From positions 3,471 through 22,325 of the forward strand of contig PCAI01000003.1 in NCBI GenBank assembly GCA_002731195.1: 18,855 bases of DNA, in the 5' to 3' direction. The stretch comes from Methanobacteriota archaeon. GTDB lineage: Archaea > Thermoplasmatota > Poseidoniia > Poseidoniales > Thalassarchaeaceae. Position numbers and translations under genes: made by a program. Below the pieces are notes generated by a model. It made no database searches and was not told where the DNA came from. It saw only the letters and a list, made by a program, of their open reading frames with translations. Of this stretch, positions 1 to 8,607 are shown piece after piece; position 1 is the first letter of the stretch, and the number at the start of each line of letters is the position of its first letter.

Positions 1-30
1 GTCAATTCAGAATCAGAAGAAGAAAGTGGG

Positions 31-3000
31 ATGATAATTGAAAGAAGATTTACTGCAGCTGGCGAAGACCCTTTTGGTTCATTTAATTGGATTGAAATGG
101 ATGTAGAAATTAGAAATCCTGATGGGTCGATGGCGGAATCTATCCAAGGAGTAAAACTTCCTTCAGGGTTTTCTGGAGTCCCTGGGAAAGTTCTAGCACA
201 GAAATATTTGCGTAAAGCAGGAGTTCCTCTCTATCTCCGAAAGGTGTCTGAAGATAATGTGCCTGTTTGGCTTCAAAGAAGCGAGCCCGATCATGAAAAG
301 CTTCAAACTGTTGAGAAAGAAAAAAGATGGGGTGGAGAAACCGATGGAAGGGATTTATTCAGAAGACTAGCTGGAACATGGACCTATTGGGGTTGGAAGT
401 ATGGTTATTTTGCAAGTGAAGCCGATGCCTTAGCATATTTTGATGAAATGTGTTATCTAATAGCAAGTCAGAGATCTGCACCAAATAGCCCTCAATGGTT
501 CAATACTGGGTTACATTGGGCATATGGCATAGAAGGCCCGGCCCAAGGCCACCACTATATTGACCCTACAACAGGAGAATTGAGTTTGTCTTCCAATGCT
601 TATGAGCATCCTCAGCCTCATGCCTGTTTTATTCAGTCAGTATCTGATGAATTAGTAGGCGGTACTGGTTCAATAATGGGATTATGGAATAGAGAGGCTT
701 TATTATTCAAATATGGTTCAGGAACTGGTTCAAACTTTTCTAGTATTAGGGGGAAAGATGAACCCCTGTCTGGAGGTGGGAAATCATCTGGTTTGTTGTC
801 TTTCTTAAAGATAGGAGATAGGGCGGCTGGTGCTATAAAATCTGGTGGAACAACACGTAGGGCTGCCAAAATGGTAACTCTTGATCTCGATCATCCAGAT
901 ATCGAAGAATATATTGATTGGAAGGCTAGTGAAGAAGAAAAAGTATCTGCACTTGTAATTGGTAGTAACATACTACAAAAGCATGCCAATTCCATTATGG
1001 GAAAAATTTGGGAACATGATGATGATTCAACAAGATTTGATCAAGGTACAAATATACCACTAAGAAAGGCCATGGTACAAGCAATAAAGGATAGTGTTCC
1101 TCAGCCACATATTCAAAGGATTATTGACTTAGCAAAACAAGGATGGAAGGGTGTTGATTTCGATGTTCTAGATACTGATTGGCAAGGAGAGGCATATATG
1201 ACGGTGTCTGGTCAAAATAGCAATAATTCTGTTAGAGTTCCTAATGAATTTATGGATGCAGTGAAAAATAAGGGAGATTGGAATCTTTATTACAGAACTG
1301 AATTAGACAAAGCAGAAGAAGAAGGGCGTGCACCAGAGCCTTGCAAAGTACTAGATGCTGGTGAATTATGGGACAAAGTAGCATACACTGCGTGGGCATG
1401 TGCAGATCCTGGAGTACAATTTGATACAACGATTAATGAATGGCACACATGTCCAGAAGGAGGTAAAATAAATGGTTCTAATCCTTGTTCTGAATATATG
1501 TTCCTTGATGATACCGCATGTAATCTAGCGAGTATAAATCTTCTAAAATATTATGATATGGGGACGCAGTCATTCAATATAGAGGATTTTCGTCATAGTG
1601 TTCGTCTATGGACAACAACATTAGAAGTTAGTGTCTTAATGGCGCAATTCCCTTCAGCAGAAATTGCTCAAAGATCTTATGATTATAGAACATTAGGATT
1701 AGGTTACTGTAATATTGGATCTTTGTTGATGCATATGGGAATACCATACGATGATGAACGAGGATATGCTATTTGTGGGGCTATGACTGCAATAATGTGT
1801 GGCGAGTCGTATGCCACTAGTGCAGAAATAGCATCAATATTGGGTCCTTATCCAGATTATGAAAGGAATAAAGAACATATGCTCAAAGTTATGCGTAATC
1901 ATCGGAGAGCTGCTTATGGTACAGAAGATGTAGAATATGAAGGATTGACGGTTACTCCAATGAGTATAGATTCGAAAAAATGTCCAAAGGATTTATTGGA
2001 AGCCGCTCGTAATGCGTGGGATGTCGCGTTAAGAGAAGGCGAGGAACACGGATATAGAAATGCACAAACAACGGTTATTGCTCCTACTGGTACAATAGGA
2101 TTGGTAATGGGTGCAGATACAACCGGAGTAGAGCCTCAGTTTTCTCTGGTACAATACAAAACATTGGCTGGAGGGGGTTCATTGAGGATTGTAAATAGTG
2201 GAGTTCCCAATGCACTGAAAAGACTTGGTTATAGTGATAATGAAACAATTGAAATTGAAGAGTATATCACAGGTACTAAAACTTTGAGTAATTGTCCACA
2301 TCTTTCTGGTGAAAGGTTAACCAGTCTAGGATTAGATGCAGCCACAATAAAGAAATTAGAAGATAGTTTTGGTGATGTATTTGATATCCGTTCTGCCTTT
2401 TCTCCAACAATACTAGGTGAAGAGGTTTGTAAACAAACATTAGGTATGAGTCAGGAAGATTATGATAATCCATTCTTTGATGTTTTAACTCATATAGGAT
2501 TATCATCTGATGAGATCGATACTGCCAATGATTATGTATTTGGATATAATATGATAGAAGGGGCTCCTGGTCTAAAAGAAGAGCATTTGGCTGTATTTGA
2601 TTGTGCTACTCCTTGTGGCAAATATGGTAAAAGATCTATTGATTGGAAAGCGCATGTTATGATGATGGCTGCTGCGCAGCCATTTATTTCTGGTGCAATA
2701 TCCAAAACGATTAATATGCCTTCAAATTCAACTGTTGAAGAAATTAGAGATGCATACAATCTAAGCCATTCAACAATGAATAAAGCCTGTGCGGTCTACA
2801 GAGATTGTTCTAAATTATCACAACCATTAATGAATCAATTAGTTGATTCCAGTGCAATGGAAGAGGAAGAAGAGATTGAAGAATTAGTAGTTACAAAAAT
2901 GGTTGAAGAAGTAGTAAAAGTTCTCCCAATACCCGAAGCTGAAGCAAAACCAGTGGCACAATCAATGGTGAATTATATTGCTACAAGGAGGCAGTTGCCC

Positions 3001-3621
3001 AATAAAAAGAAAGGTGATAATATAAAAGCAAGAATTGGCGGGCATAGTGTTCGTTTAATTACAGGAGAATATCCAGATGGTGCACTTGGAGAAATTATTT
3101 TAGTAACCTCAAAAGAAGGTGCTGCATGGAGAGCTATGTTAAATCAATTTGCAATAGCTGTTTCTATTGGATTGCAGCATGGTGTGCCTCTTGAGGCCTT
3201 TGTAAAGGTGTTTACTTTCCAAAAATTTGAACCGAGTGGGATGGTTGAAGGCGGCAGTGGACGAGTCAAAATGACTTCTAGTTTAGTAGATTGGATTTTT
3301 AGAGAATTAGCAATTGAATATGCAGGTAGGGATGACTTGGCCCATGTTGCAGTAGAAGAGTCGGATTTTGACCCTTATTCAATAAGCAAACCGGAAATAA
3401 GTGATTTAGGAATAGTAAGAAATCAGGGAGAGAAGAGAGAGATTCAGTATACTCTAGACTCAGTTTCAAATCTAGAAAATAAAGATATGAAAGAAAGAAG
3501 AATAGCAAGAGAAAGAGGATATACTGGAGATATTTGTGCATCTTGTGGCAGTAGTCAAATGCGTCGTAATGGAACCTGTCTAAAATGTGATGCCTGTGGT
3601 GAAACTACTGGTTGCTCTTGA
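31..3621 (+). CDS. nrdJ: Adenosylcobalamin-dependent (class II) ribonucleoside-diphosphate reductase
   Basis: Reduces ribonucleotides to deoxyribonucleotides through a B12-generated thiyl radical, supplying DNA precursors in the cytoplasm. From the ATG at 31 it has 1196 residues, the usual size of the long NrdJ type. The active-site motif NPCSE lies at residues 484-488, with C486 the expected thiyl-radical cysteine and N484 and E488 its partners. C199 (in HACFIQ) and C497 (in TACNLAS) fit the redox cysteine pair. PTGTIG, a phosphate-binding signature of the family, is at 685-690. A C-terminal domain rich in GGSGR and FEPSG motifs is followed by a Cys-rich tail (C1169, C1172, C1183, C1186, C1189, C1195), which probably binds zinc and shuttles electrons. 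The start is uncertain: the frame is open to base 1 (acidic residues precede the ATG), so an upstream N-terminal extension such as an ATP cone is possible. MIIERRFT is, however, a normal family N-terminus. Function is very secure. Confidence 0.96.
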   Translation: MIIERRFTAAGEDPFGSFNWIEMDVEIRNPDGSMAESIQGVKLPSGFSGVPGKVLAQKYLRKAGVPLYLRKVSEDNVPVWLQRSEPDHEKLQTVEKEKRWGGETDGRDLFRRLAGTWTYWGWKYGYFASEADALAYFDEMCYLIASQRSAPNSPQWFNTGLHWAYGIEGPAQGHHYIDPTTGELSLSSNAYEHPQPHACFIQSVSDELVGGTGSIMGLWNREALLFKYGSGTGSNFSSIRGKDEPLSGGGKSSGLLSFLKIGDRAAGAIKSGGTTRRAAKMVTLDLDHPDIEEYIDWKASEEEKVSALVIGSNILQKHANSIMGKIWEHDDDSTRFDQGTNIPLRKAMVQAIKDSVPQPHIQRIIDLAKQGWKGVDFDVLDTDWQGEAYMTVSGQNSNNSVRVPNEFMDAVKNKGDWNLYYRTELDKAEEEGRAPEPCKVLDAGELWDKVAYTAWACADPGVQFDTTINEWHTCPEGGKINGSNPCSEYMFLDDTACNLASINLLKYYDMGTQSFNIEDFRHSVRLWTTTLEVSVLMAQFPSAEIAQRSYDYRTLGLGYCNIGSLLMHMGIPYDDERGYAICGAMTAIMCGESYATSAEIASILGPYPDYERNKEHMLKVMRNHRRAAYGTEDVEYEGLTVTPMSIDSKKCPKDLLEAARNAWDVALREGEEHGYRNAQTTVIAPTGTIGLVMGADTTGVEPQFSLVQYKTLAGGGSLRIVNSGVPNALKRLGYSDNETIEIEEYITGTKTLSNCPHLSGERLTSLGLDAATIKKLEDSFGDVFDIRSAFSPTILGEEVCKQTLGMSQEDYDNPFFDVLTHIGLSSDEIDTANDYVFGYNMIEGAPGLKEEHLAVFDCATPCGKYGKRSIDWKAHVMMMAAAQPFISGAISKTINMPSNSTVEEIRDAYNLSHSTMNKACAVYRDCSKLSQPLMNQLVDSSAMEEEEEIEELVVTKMVEEVVKVLPIPEAEAKPVAQSMVNYIATRRQLPNKKKGDNIKARIGGHSVRLITGEYPDGALGEIILVTSKEGAAWRAMLNQFAIAVSIGLQHGVPLEAFVKVFTFQKFEPSGMVEGGSGRVKMTSSLVDWIFRELAIEYAGRDDLAHVAVEESDFDPYSISKPEISDLGIVRNQGEKREIQYTLDSVSNLENKDMKERRIARERGYTGDICASCGSSQMRRNGTCLKCDACGETTGCS

Positions 3622-3668
3622 GAAAAGATACCTGCTATCTAAATAAGATAGAATATGTACAGCCGCAT

Positions 3669-4499
3669 ATGCCCAGTGGTGTTGATGTGGTGATTCCAAC
3701 ATTTCGAAGACCAGAGGCATTAACAAGATGTTTGAAATCATTAACTGAACAAACTATTGCCCCTAAATCAATTGAAGTTGTTGATGATTCAGAGACAGAT
3801 TATGGCCCTGGTATATCAAGGAATAAGGGATGGAGGAAAGGGTCTTCAGATATTGTAGCGTTTCTAGATGACGATTGCGTTGCGCCCTCAAATTGGATAG
3901 AGACAATATTGAAATTATTTGAAAATAATGATGATATTGGAGGCATTGAGGGTGCAATGACAACCGAAGATGAAGGGGGTAATATAATCCCATATAATCC
4001 ACCTAATAGATTCAAATGGGATCGTTTCAAAACAGCCAATCTAATAATAAAAAGAAAGGCTTTAGAAAAAGTAAACGGATTTGATGAAAGATATTATCTA
4101 CATCGGGAGGATACAGATTTGGCGTGGAAAGTTATTGATGCAGGATTTCCAATAGTTTGGTCTTCAGAGTGCATAATGCACCATCCAGAACCGATTGGAT
4201 CTCATGGCGGGATATATGGTGGATACCCTGGATCTGAGCAGTTACTTTACAGATGTAATCCAAAAAAATATGTTGAAAGTGCGGCGGGCCTTATTTCCAT
4301 AACTAGTCTTAAGAGTGGAGATTTGTGGAAACTCCAGAGGAATTTGAGAATGAGTCATGAGCCAAATAATGTTAAGCCATTAAGTAGATTTGAGTCTTGG
4401 AAATTATGGACTAAAGCTTGGTTTGTTGCTATGTTTTGGTTGGTACGAAAGAACACTGTCGGCGAACCAAAAAATGTTGGTAAGAATTTAAGATTATAA
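3669..4499 (+). CDS. Family 2 glycosyltransferase (GT-A fold)
   Basis: Expected to transfer a sugar from a nucleotide-sugar donor to a growing surface or secreted glycan on the cytoplasmic side of the membrane. The 276-residue protein opens with VDVVIPTFRRPEAL, the classic first beta strand of GT2 enzymes. A metal-binding DDD follows at about 67-69 (AFLDDDCVAP), and the catalytic-region motif HREDTDLAWK at 145-154 is where E147/D148 fit the ED motif. A hydrophobic patch near the C-terminus (WFVAMFWLV) may touch the membrane. I chose ATG 3669 because the family starts just before this strand; the frame also runs upstream to TTG codons at 3612 and 3618 that overlap the RNR gene, with a possible GGTGA at 3598-3602. 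Donor and acceptor cannot be read from sequence. Its stop codon abuts that of the convergent sulfotransferase, so it belongs physically to the sulfotransferase island. Confidence 0.88.
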   Translation: MPSGVDVVIPTFRRPEALTRCLKSLTEQTIAPKSIEVVDDSETDYGPGISRNKGWRKGSSDIVAFLDDDCVAPSNWIETILKLFENNDDIGGIEGAMTTEDEGGNIIPYNPPNRFKWDRFKTANLIIKRKALEKVNGFDERYYLHREDTDLAWKVIDAGFPIVWSSECIMHHPEPIGSHGGIYGGYPGSEQLLYRCNPKKYVESAAGLISITSLKSGDLWKLQRNLRMSHEPNNVKPLSRFESWKLWTKAWFVAMFWLVRKNTVGEPKNVGKNLRL

Positions 4500-5441
4500 T
4501 TAATTTATCAATACCGAAGGAGGTATAAAATCTTCAATATTGTCAAAAAAATCTATATCTTTATTAAAAAAATTTTTTATTTTTTCTTCTATTTCGGGAG
4601 ATATTTGTTCCTTTTCTTTAGGAACATATTTCCATCCCATTCTTCTTATTGGATCAAGAATTATTTTACGAATATTTCTACTTGGTATGAATATTCTCAC
4701 AATCGTAAATACAAACTTAGGAGGTCTGCGCAGAAATTTTCTTAGAGGATTATTGGATAATTTCCCTCCTTGATTCTTTATAGAAAGGTTATGTGGCATT
4801 TTTGTTTGATCTAAATCTAGCCATTCACATAAAGAATCTAATACTTTCTTGGGATTATTTGCAATAGAAGATAATTTGATTACTTTTACCCTTTCCACAC
4901 CCAAGTTTTCTATCCATGAATTTACAAAGTTGGAATATTGAGGATATGTTAAAAATGGCCATGTATCTGGTTTTTCTATATTAGCTTCCCAATCTTCTTT
5001 TTCAATCATCTCTATTAATTCTTGAAAGGAAACATCATAATCAATACCTTTATTCATCTCTCCGTGCCAAGAAATCAATAAATCAACAGGGTTTCTTAAA
5101 GTTATTATAACTCTACTATCAGGAAGAAGATTTGTTACGGAATCTAGGGCTTTAGAAGAATATAAATGCTGAGGGGATTTATCTATTATCCATTTCTGAT
5201 TTTTATAATTATCCATATTTATTTCATTTGGGAGTAACAATGTACCGATAGGTTTTGTTGGACTATAGGGATGGTCTGCAATTCCTCCCAGTAAAAAACC
5301 ACTTTCAGAAGCAGAAATTGGCATATGAGCCCATGGATGGTATATTTCTGGGTGTTGCCGCATCCAGTATAATAGAGATGTTGTTCCACATTTAGGGGCT
5401 CCAACCAATAATAAATTTGGAATCTTGGTGATTGATTGCAT
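4500..5441 (-). CDS. PAPS-dependent sulfotransferase domain protein (first of three)
   Basis: Predicted to move a sulfuryl group from PAPS to a hydroxyl or amine, probably on a glycan given the glycosyltransferase next door. The 313-residue protein carries the 5'-phosphosulfate loop GAPKCGTTSL at residues 14-23. The 3'-phosphate-binding segment is RVIITLRNPVDLLISWH, with R116 and S124 as the expected binding residues. An internal KWIIDKSPQHLY segment (83-94) resembles the region of heparan N-deacetylase/sulfotransferase-like enzymes that precedes the 3' site. No signal peptide or clear membrane helix is seen, so it is probably cytoplasmic. It lies 48 nt downstream of the second sulfotransferase on the same strand and may be co-transcribed with it. 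Its ATG lies inside a 9-bp inverted repeat (5439-5467), with a weak AGGA upstream. Substrate unknown; family assignment firm. Confidence 0.88.
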   Translation of the reverse strand: MQSITKIPNLLLVGAPKCGTTSLLYWMRQHPEIYHPWAHMPISASESGFLLGGIADHPYSPTKPIGTLLLPNEINMDNYKNQKWIIDKSPQHLYSSKALDSVTNLLPDSRVIITLRNPVDLLISWHGEMNKGIDYDVSFQELIEMIEKEDWEANIEKPDTWPFLTYPQYSNFVNSWIENLGVERVKVIKLSSIANNPKKVLDSLCEWLDLDQTKMPHNLSIKNQGGKLSNNPLRKFLRRPPKFVFTIVRIFIPSRNIRKIILDPIRRMGWKYVPKEKEQISPEIEEKIKNFFNKDIDFFDNIEDFIPPSVLIN

Positions 5442-5467
5442 GTTATCCTATGGAGTCCGATAACATG
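5439..5467 (-). repeat. 9-bp inverted repeat containing the start codon of the first sulfotransferase
   Basis: CATGTTATC (5439-5447) and GATAACATG (5459-5467) are perfect reverse complements with an 11-nt loop. On the minus-strand message the AUG at 5441 forms the end of the downstream arm, so folding would hide the start codon. The upstream arm carries an out-of-frame ATG (5466) opening a 7-codon reading frame that stops 1 nt before the real ATG. Confidence 0.5.
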
Positions 5468-5489
5468 TGGATAATAAGAGGATATGTCA

Positions 5490-6377
5490 TTATTGATTTA
5501 TTTTATGATTTATTTGTTCTATCCAATGTTTGGTTGAAAAATTGGTTATTTTTTCAAATAATTTTAGATCTTCTATAACTATTTCAGAACAGATGGCATA
5601 ATTATTTTTTGTTATTTTGTTAATGTTTTTCTCTTTACTTATTATAGATTTGGCGTATATATTGATATCTTTTGCTTGTAATTTTTTAACTATTGGATTT
5701 TTAATTAAATCTGGTATTAAAGAAAATACTTTCTGAATTGTTTTACCAATAATTGAAAGTTCCCTCCGATTTTTTGCTGCATTGGCATGTTTAGACATAT
5801 CAATATCATAATTATATGTGTCCATATCTAGAAATTTGTCAATTTCATGCAAAACTATTTTGGGTTCTGTTTTCATTCTATTAGATTCGATAATAAAAAA
5901 ATTCTCAAGTGGGAAATATTCTAACCACCTTTTCATTGATTTGCCATATAATGTATCCTCTCTAAGTCTTTCATCGTCCCATGCAAGGGAAAAATTTGAC
6001 CAATCTGCGTTATTTTTGATATCTGATCTTGTGTCAATAACCATACTCCAATGACTAAATGTACGAGAAACTGGTTCTCTTACACAAAGTATAAATTTCA
6101 ATTTAGGAATTTTGTCATATATTCTCTTTGGAGACAGAGGACATGCGAAAGTATGCACTGAGGCATCTATACGAAATAAGTCATTTTTGAAATACTTATC
6201 ATAATCTTCCCAGTTAGGTTCAACATTGATTCTGTCGAATGTTCCCTTATGTGAGGCTATGAGATTAGGTTCTTTTGGATTTGTTAATTCTATAGTAGGA
6301 TTTTGATTTAATGTATTTGCTAACCAAGTAGTTCCTGCTTTAGGAACTCCAACAATAAGTGCATCAATTATACTCAT
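5490..6377 (-). CDS. PAPS-dependent sulfotransferase domain protein (second of three)
   Basis: A second sulfotransferase, 295 residues, clearly diverged from its neighbour, so not a recent tandem copy. The N-terminal GVPKAGTTWLANTL (10-23) is the 5'-phosphosulfate-binding loop. KFILCVREPVSRTFSHW (94-110) is the 3'-phosphate-binding segment, with R100 and S108 in the expected places. The C-terminal third is Lys/Ile/Asn-rich and not recognisable. A GAGGG ribosome binding site lies at 6385-6389, 7 nt before the ATG, supporting this start. The gene is very AT-rich: a hand count of 5581-5640 gives 13 G+C in 60. It is divergent from the third sulfotransferase across 91 bp and precedes the first on the same strand. 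Likely role: sulfation of a surface or exported polysaccharide; substrate not inferable. Confidence 0.87.
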   Translation of the reverse strand: MSIIDALIVGVPKAGTTWLANTLNQNPTIELTNPKEPNLIASHKGTFDRINVEPNWEDYDKYFKNDLFRIDASVHTFACPLSPKRIYDKIPKLKFILCVREPVSRTFSHWSMVIDTRSDIKNNADWSNFSLAWDDERLREDTLYGKSMKRWLEYFPLENFFIIESNRMKTEPKIVLHEIDKFLDMDTYNYDIDMSKHANAAKNRRELSIIGKTIQKVFSLIPDLIKNPIVKKLQAKDINIYAKSIISKEKNINKITKNNYAICSEIVIEDLKLFEKITNFSTKHWIEQINHKINQ

Positions 6378-6401
6378 ATAATATCCCTCAAAAAATGCCC
6401 A

Positions 6402-6431
6402 TAGGAGTTCCTACACTACATGCGAGTAGGA
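6402..6431. repeat. TAGGA/TCCTA half-sites between divergent sulfotransferase genes
   Basis: TAGGA (6402-6406) and TCCTA (6409-6413) form a 12-bp near-palindrome with one central mismatch. TCCTAC (6409-6414) also pairs with GTAGGA (6426-6431) over an 11-nt spacer. Three half-sites in 30 bp lie in the 91-bp gap between divergent start codons, suggesting a shared operator. Function is unproven. Confidence 0.3.
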
Positions 6432-6468
6432 CCGTCTGTATCAAAAGTATGTTGTCATGTGAGTGTTC

Positions 6469-7233
6469 ATGGAGGATGTTGGCGGTTATCGTTTGATTTG
6501 GTTTCAACATCTTCACAAAGCTGCAGGAACACTAATTGTTAACATGGCTAAAGCAAATAACGAAGTTTTACATAATCCACACAATAATGGCAATCCATCT
6601 GACATCAAAGGCAGTACTTTACCACTTTGGGAATATGATGAATCAAGACTTTTGGATTTTATTAATAATTGTGAAGAAGAAGGGGTCACCTTTGTTGCTT
6701 CTGAATTTGGCGCACCTAATTTTAAGACACTTTCCAGCGATCCAAGAGTTAAGTTAATGACATGTTTTAGAGACCCTTGTAAGAGAATAATCTCAAATCA
6801 TAATTATGACTATTATTCAGGTTATACTGAAAATCATGAATTAGAGAGTTTTTTAAAAAAAATAAATATATTTACATCGGATAATTATTATGTTAGGATT
6901 TTTTCCAGAATGGATAGTTTTCCAGATAAAAAATTAACTAAAGAAGATTATACTAATGCTATCGAAAATATTTCTAAATTTGATATATTAATTAATGCAG
7001 AAAGTGAAAATATAGGAGAAAGATTAGAAAAGGAATTAAATTGGAAAAAAATTAAAGTTGACAAACATGGAACATTTGGGAATAAATGGAAAATGATTAG
7101 TATGATTAAAAAGTTTCAAATTAGTAAATTGATAAAATATATTAGAAAAGAAAAGCTAGATTCAAACCTAGTAAATATAGAGAATAAATATACACTGGAT
7201 TACAAATTTATGAAAGAATTATTTGATTATTAA
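6469..7233 (+). CDS. Sulfotransferase-like protein of the Sulfotransfer_2 type (third of three)
   Basis: A 254-residue protein with the pattern of carbohydrate O-sulfotransferases. IWFQHLHKAAGT at about 10-21 is a phosphosulfate-binding loop in which HKAAGT replaces the PKxGTT of the two neighbours. MTCFRDPCKRIISNHNY at about 97-113 is the 3'-phosphate segment, with R101 and S109. The HKxxGT form is typical of heparan 2-O- and chondroitin-type sulfotransferases (Pfam Sulfotransfer_2), so this enzyme probably belongs to a different subfamily with a different acceptor. The C-terminal half is Lys/Ile/Asn-rich and AT-rich (16 G+C in 60 over 7021-7080). I chose ATG 6469; GTG 6463 is an equally open start, and neither has a good ribosome binding site. 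It ends 4 nt from the convergent HEAT-like gene. Confidence 0.78.
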   Translation: MEDVGGYRLIWFQHLHKAAGTLIVNMAKANNEVLHNPHNNGNPSDIKGSTLPLWEYDESRLLDFINNCEEEGVTFVASEFGAPNFKTLSSDPRVKLMTCFRDPCKRIISNHNYDYYSGYTENHELESFLKKINIFTSDNYYVRIFSRMDSFPDKKLTKEDYTNAIENISKFDILINAESENIGERLEKELNWKKIKVDKHGTFGNKWKMISMIKKFQISKLIKYIRKEKLDSNLVNIENKYTLDYKFMKELFDY

Positions 7234-7237
7234 TACT

Positions 7238-8596
7238 CTAGATTTTTGATTTAAGTTCATCTAATTTTTCTTGTAAATTTTTATCACGCATTCCTATCCA
7301 CCTATAAAGTTCTAAAAATGATTTTTGATCCTTGTTAAAAATTTTTGTTGCAGTACTGAGATATGATGACAAGCTTGATTTGCCTTGATCTGTGATGTAA
7401 CTAACTAGTTTGGAACGTGAGGTTTCATCACATTTAATCCATAAATCTGGTAAAATATTAATTTTATCTGTAATATCTTGATTTAAATATTCCATTATAC
7501 TATTATTTACCAATATTTGTAATGCCTTTTGATCACCATTCTGAATTACAATTGGTGCTCTTAGATAGTATTCTTTTTTATCAAATCTGATTATGAATCC
7601 AAGAGCTGAAGTTGCAAGTACGTGTGTTTTTTGATCTGAATCGATTAATAACCAATCCAAAAGTGATAAAGTAAATTTTGGGTCTTGAGAATATATTTTT
7701 GGTATAATTGATGCTAGGCTCCTTCTTATTGATGGTTTTGAATTTGAATCTATAGACACAAGAATCTCTTTTGATTGGTTTGGATAGTCTGACATTAATT
7801 GTACTGTGGCCTGTATCAAAGATTCTTCTTGTTCGTCCTCAAGATGGTTTAAACTAAGATTAATCCTTGAAAATAAATCTAAATGATTTGCTAAAGAGGG
7901 GAATGTACTAAGGCTATGGATCCAATAAGGAAGTATGTTTTTTGAGGAGGATTTGGATATTGAGAGATAATCTAAAATAATATTTACAGCCAAAACTCCA
8001 GAAGGATGTGGTGTGTAATCCTCAGAACTTACATACTCTTTTGACGGATCCCATGCAATATGATGAGGCCCAGACGGATTTGATTTAGGCCTGAAGTTTG
8101 GAGACCTAGCCATAGAAATCGAGATAATAAAATTGAAGCAATAATCTCTACAAATTTTTGAAGCTTCGTAGCACATTCCTATCAGAATGGAAATTGCAAA
8201 ATACCATCTGTCTGTATCCGGAGAGATTTCATCTAATGCGGCATTAAACCAATCATTAATTTGTAAAATTATTATTCTTCGTGATATTTGATTAATATTT
8301 TTTAGAGCCCATTTCTCTCTTTCCATTTGAGGATTAAGATGTCTTTTTACATACATGGGCTCTAAAATTTCAATTACTTCTGATAATTTTGAATTGAAGC
8401 CGGCTTTATCAACTGAAAATAAGCCCAATATCTGAGAAGATAATATGGGTATTGATTTAGGATACTGAGCAGGAAAATCTGGTAATTCAAGAGGAGGATT
8501 TGGTAAAAATCCATTTTCAAAGGAATTATTTACATATTTTTCTAATAACTCGGTACAATTTTCCCAAATTAAAACACTGTATTCACGGCGAACCAT
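7238..8596 (-). CDS. Unrecognised helical protein, possibly HEAT-repeat, in a tfb operon
   Basis: I do not recognise a named family. The 452-residue protein has no signal peptide and no convincing membrane helix. It is built mainly of amphipathic helices. Residues about 255-400 show the spacing of HEAT/ARM-like helical pairs, for example IRRSLASIIPKIY, FTLSLLDWLLID, THVLATSALGFIIRF and ALQILVNNSIMEYL, so a curved protein-binding scaffold is plausible. A loop around 165-200 (rich in Pro, Ser, His) separates this from an N-terminal helical half. The gene starts 11 nt after the tfb stop with a GGTGA site at 8601-8605, so it is almost certainly translated from the tfb transcript. That context suggests, but does not show, a link to transcription. 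It ends 4 nt from a convergent gene. Confidence 0.75.
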   Translation of the reverse strand: MVRREYSVLIWENCTELLEKYVNNSFENGFLPNPPLELPDFPAQYPKSIPILSSQILGLFSVDKAGFNSKLSEVIEILEPMYVKRHLNPQMEREKWALKNINQISRRIIILQINDWFNAALDEISPDTDRWYFAISILIGMCYEASKICRDYCFNFIISISMARSPNFRPKSNPSGPHHIAWDPSKEYVSSEDYTPHPSGVLAVNIILDYLSISKSSSKNILPYWIHSLSTFPSLANHLDLFSRINLSLNHLEDEQEESLIQATVQLMSDYPNQSKEILVSIDSNSKPSIRRSLASIIPKIYSQDPKFTLSLLDWLLIDSDQKTHVLATSALGFIIRFDKKEYYLRAPIVIQNGDQKALQILVNNSIMEYLNQDITDKINILPDLWIKCDETSRSKLVSYITDQGKSSLSSYLSTATKIFNKDQKSFLELYRWIGMRDKNLQEKLDELKSKI

Positions 8597-8600
8597 GAAG

Positions 8601-8605
8601 TCACC
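8601..8605 (-). promoter_or_regulatory. Ribosome binding site of the HEAT-like gene
   Basis: GGTGA on the minus strand, 4 nt before the ATG at 8596 and inside the 11-nt gap after the tfb stop codon. It matches the archaeal anti-Shine-Dalgarno sequence and supports both the start choice and co-translation from the tfb message. Confidence 0.65.
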
Positions 8606-8607
8606 AT

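Noticed and set aside
3635..3651. 6-bp inverted repeat (CTATCT/AGATAG) between RNR and the glycosyltransferase
   Set aside because: Short, AT-rich and not followed by a T tract; chance is likely.
3612..3668. TTG start for the glycosyltransferase overlapping the RNR gene
   Set aside because: The added 19 residues do not resemble a GT2 N-terminus; ATG 3669 sits directly before the first strand. A GGTGA upstream of the TTG lies in RNR coding sequence, so it is weak support.
4500..6377. The two minus-strand sulfotransferases as a tandem duplication
   Set aside because: Beyond the PAPS-binding motifs they share little visible sequence, so a recent duplication is not supported.
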